In this document: piece after piece, positions 63,367 through 64,000 of the stretch | Numbering within the stretch: position 1 is the first letter of the stretch | How the letters are laid out: each line of letters begins with the position of its first letter | Assembly: GCF_000635915.2 (NCBI RefSeq) | Contig: NZ_CP015614.1 | Span: 975,501 to 1,039,500 of the forward strand | Length of the DNA stretch: 64,000 nucleotides | Direction of reading: 5' to 3' | Source of the DNA: Brevundimonas naejangsanensis | GTDB lineage: Bacteria > Pseudomonadota > Alphaproteobacteria > Caulobacterales > Caulobacteraceae | Made by a program: the position numbers and the translations under genes | Notes under the pieces: model-generated | Databases searched by the model: none | What the model was told of the DNA's origin: nothing | Seen by the model: only the letters and a program-made list of their open reading frames with translations

Positions 63367-64000
63367 CTAAACCGAACCTGAGCCGTTCAGCAGATCGGCG
63401 AGCACCGCGGGCAGCCCCTGCGGCAGGTCTTCTGAGATCAGCCCGGGCCCAAAGCGTCGCGCGGCCTCAGAATGTATCCACACCGCCGCCCGTGCGGCGT
63501 CGAAGCTGTCCATGTGTTGGGCGATCAATCCGCCGATCATGCCCGCCAATACGTCGCCGCTGCCCGCCGTGGCTAGCCAGGGCGAACCGTCGCCGTTGAC
63601 CGCCAGGCGGCCGTCCGGCGCCGCGATGACCGTCGCCGCGCCCTTCAGCACCACGATCGCCCCGGCCAGACGCGCAGCCTCCTGCGCCGCGCCCTCGCGG
63701 CCTTCCGCCGCCAGCAGGCCGGGAAACAGCCGCTCGAACTCGCCTTCGTGCGGGGTCAGGACATCGTCCCGATCCAGCCAGGCGAACAACTGCTCAGGTC
63801 GATCGCGAAACAGGGTCAGGGCGTCCGCATCGACCACCAGCGCCGCCCCGGTACGTGCCAGCGCCGCCAGGTTCAGCGCCGTGCTTTCGACCAGGCCCGC
63901 TGCGGGACCGATCACGACGGCGTCCATCGGATCGGCCAGGGCCTGAAGCTGCTCGGGCGTCGCGAAGCTGGCCAGCATCACCGCCTCCAGCGACGGGGGC
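63367..64000 (-). CDS. nnrD: NAD(P)H-hydrate dehydratase (partial, 5' end outside window)
   Basis: The C-terminal part of the ADP/ATP-dependent repair enzyme that restores damaged NAD(P)HX. Visible motifs: VIGPAAGLVESTAL, ALVVDADALTLF, VLTPHEGEFERLFPG, VVLKGAATVIAAPDG and the catalytic GSGDVLAGMIGG. The frame is open to the window edge; the start and the likely N-terminal epimerase domain (Nnr fusions are common) lie to the right. It is convergent with tatC, 23 bp apart. Confidence 0.9.
   Translation of the reverse strand, partial: PPSLEAVMLASFATPEQLQALADPMDAVVIGPAAGLVESTALNLAALARTGAALVVDADALTLFRDRPEQLFAWLDRDDVLTPHEGEFERLFPGLLAAEGREGAAQEAARLAGAIVVLKGAATVIAAPDGRLAVNGDGSPWLATAGSGDVLAGMIGGLIAQHMDSFDAARAAVWIHSEAARRFGPGLISEDLPQGLPAVLADLLNGSGSV

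Overview
The window is GC-rich, densely packed DNA from an alphaproteobacterium. I infer Caulobacterales, most likely Brevundimonas or a close relative. The grounds are CobS, BolA and J-domain genes close together, a DUF2842 gene, a CheE-like protein beside a receiver-only regulator, TonB-dependent receptors and an AroK-AroB-XerD neighbourhood. The genus is my inference from gene content and style, not something shown directly.

Positions 1 to about 4205 look like one end of an integrated conjugative element of the trb type: TrbI (cut by the window edge), a TraF-type signal peptidase, a secreted lytic transglycosylase and two small helix-turn-helix proteins. After them comes a decayed stretch with two frameshifted minus-strand genes, one of them a HipB-like antitoxin, behind a perfect 14-bp palindrome. 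Two tiny overlapping membrane-protein genes follow. The element ends where the 3' end of a tRNA-Ser(UGA) begins, the usual place for such an element to insert.

From 4206 to 64000 the DNA is ordinary chromosome, with short co-directional runs and very tight spacing. Clear groups are rlpA / tmk-holB-tatD-MBL; a symporter; a cobalamin riboswitch with a BtuB-like receptor; heme A synthase (ctaA) divergent from two small membrane proteins; cobS, ohr, a J-domain protein and bolA; a hybrid histidine kinase, ATP-dependent DNA ligase, MscS channel, threonine aldolase and Atm1-type ABC transporter; a CheE-like protein with a response regulator; accA; a DUF1902-HicA toxin-antitoxin pair; xerD divergent from aroK-aroB; tadA divergent from a pseudouridine synthase and rsmD; mutL; two tandem YceI genes, one fused to cytochrome b561; aroC; pdxH; udk; and an acyl-CoA ligase.

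Around 47780-48376 lies a deletion scar in which a secreted-protein gene has lost its 5' end and a TonB-dependent receptor survives only as its last ~35 codons. A tRNA-Asp follows. The right part carries oligopeptidase B, a trypsin-like protease whose stop codon lies inside an intergenic repeat, an acyl-CoA dehydrogenase, a Sua5/TsaC protein, a patatin, 3-hydroxybutyrate dehydrogenase, YaaA, a GlcD-like oxidase, a NUDIX hydrolase, an SPFH-NfeD pair, rnhA and tatABC. It ends inside an NAD(P)HX dehydratase gene.

I found no CRISPR array, insertion sequence or rRNA. The least explained items are the two tiny membrane-protein genes at the element end, the broken genes at 2.9-3.4 kb and at 48.2 kb, and the intergenic palindromic repeats.
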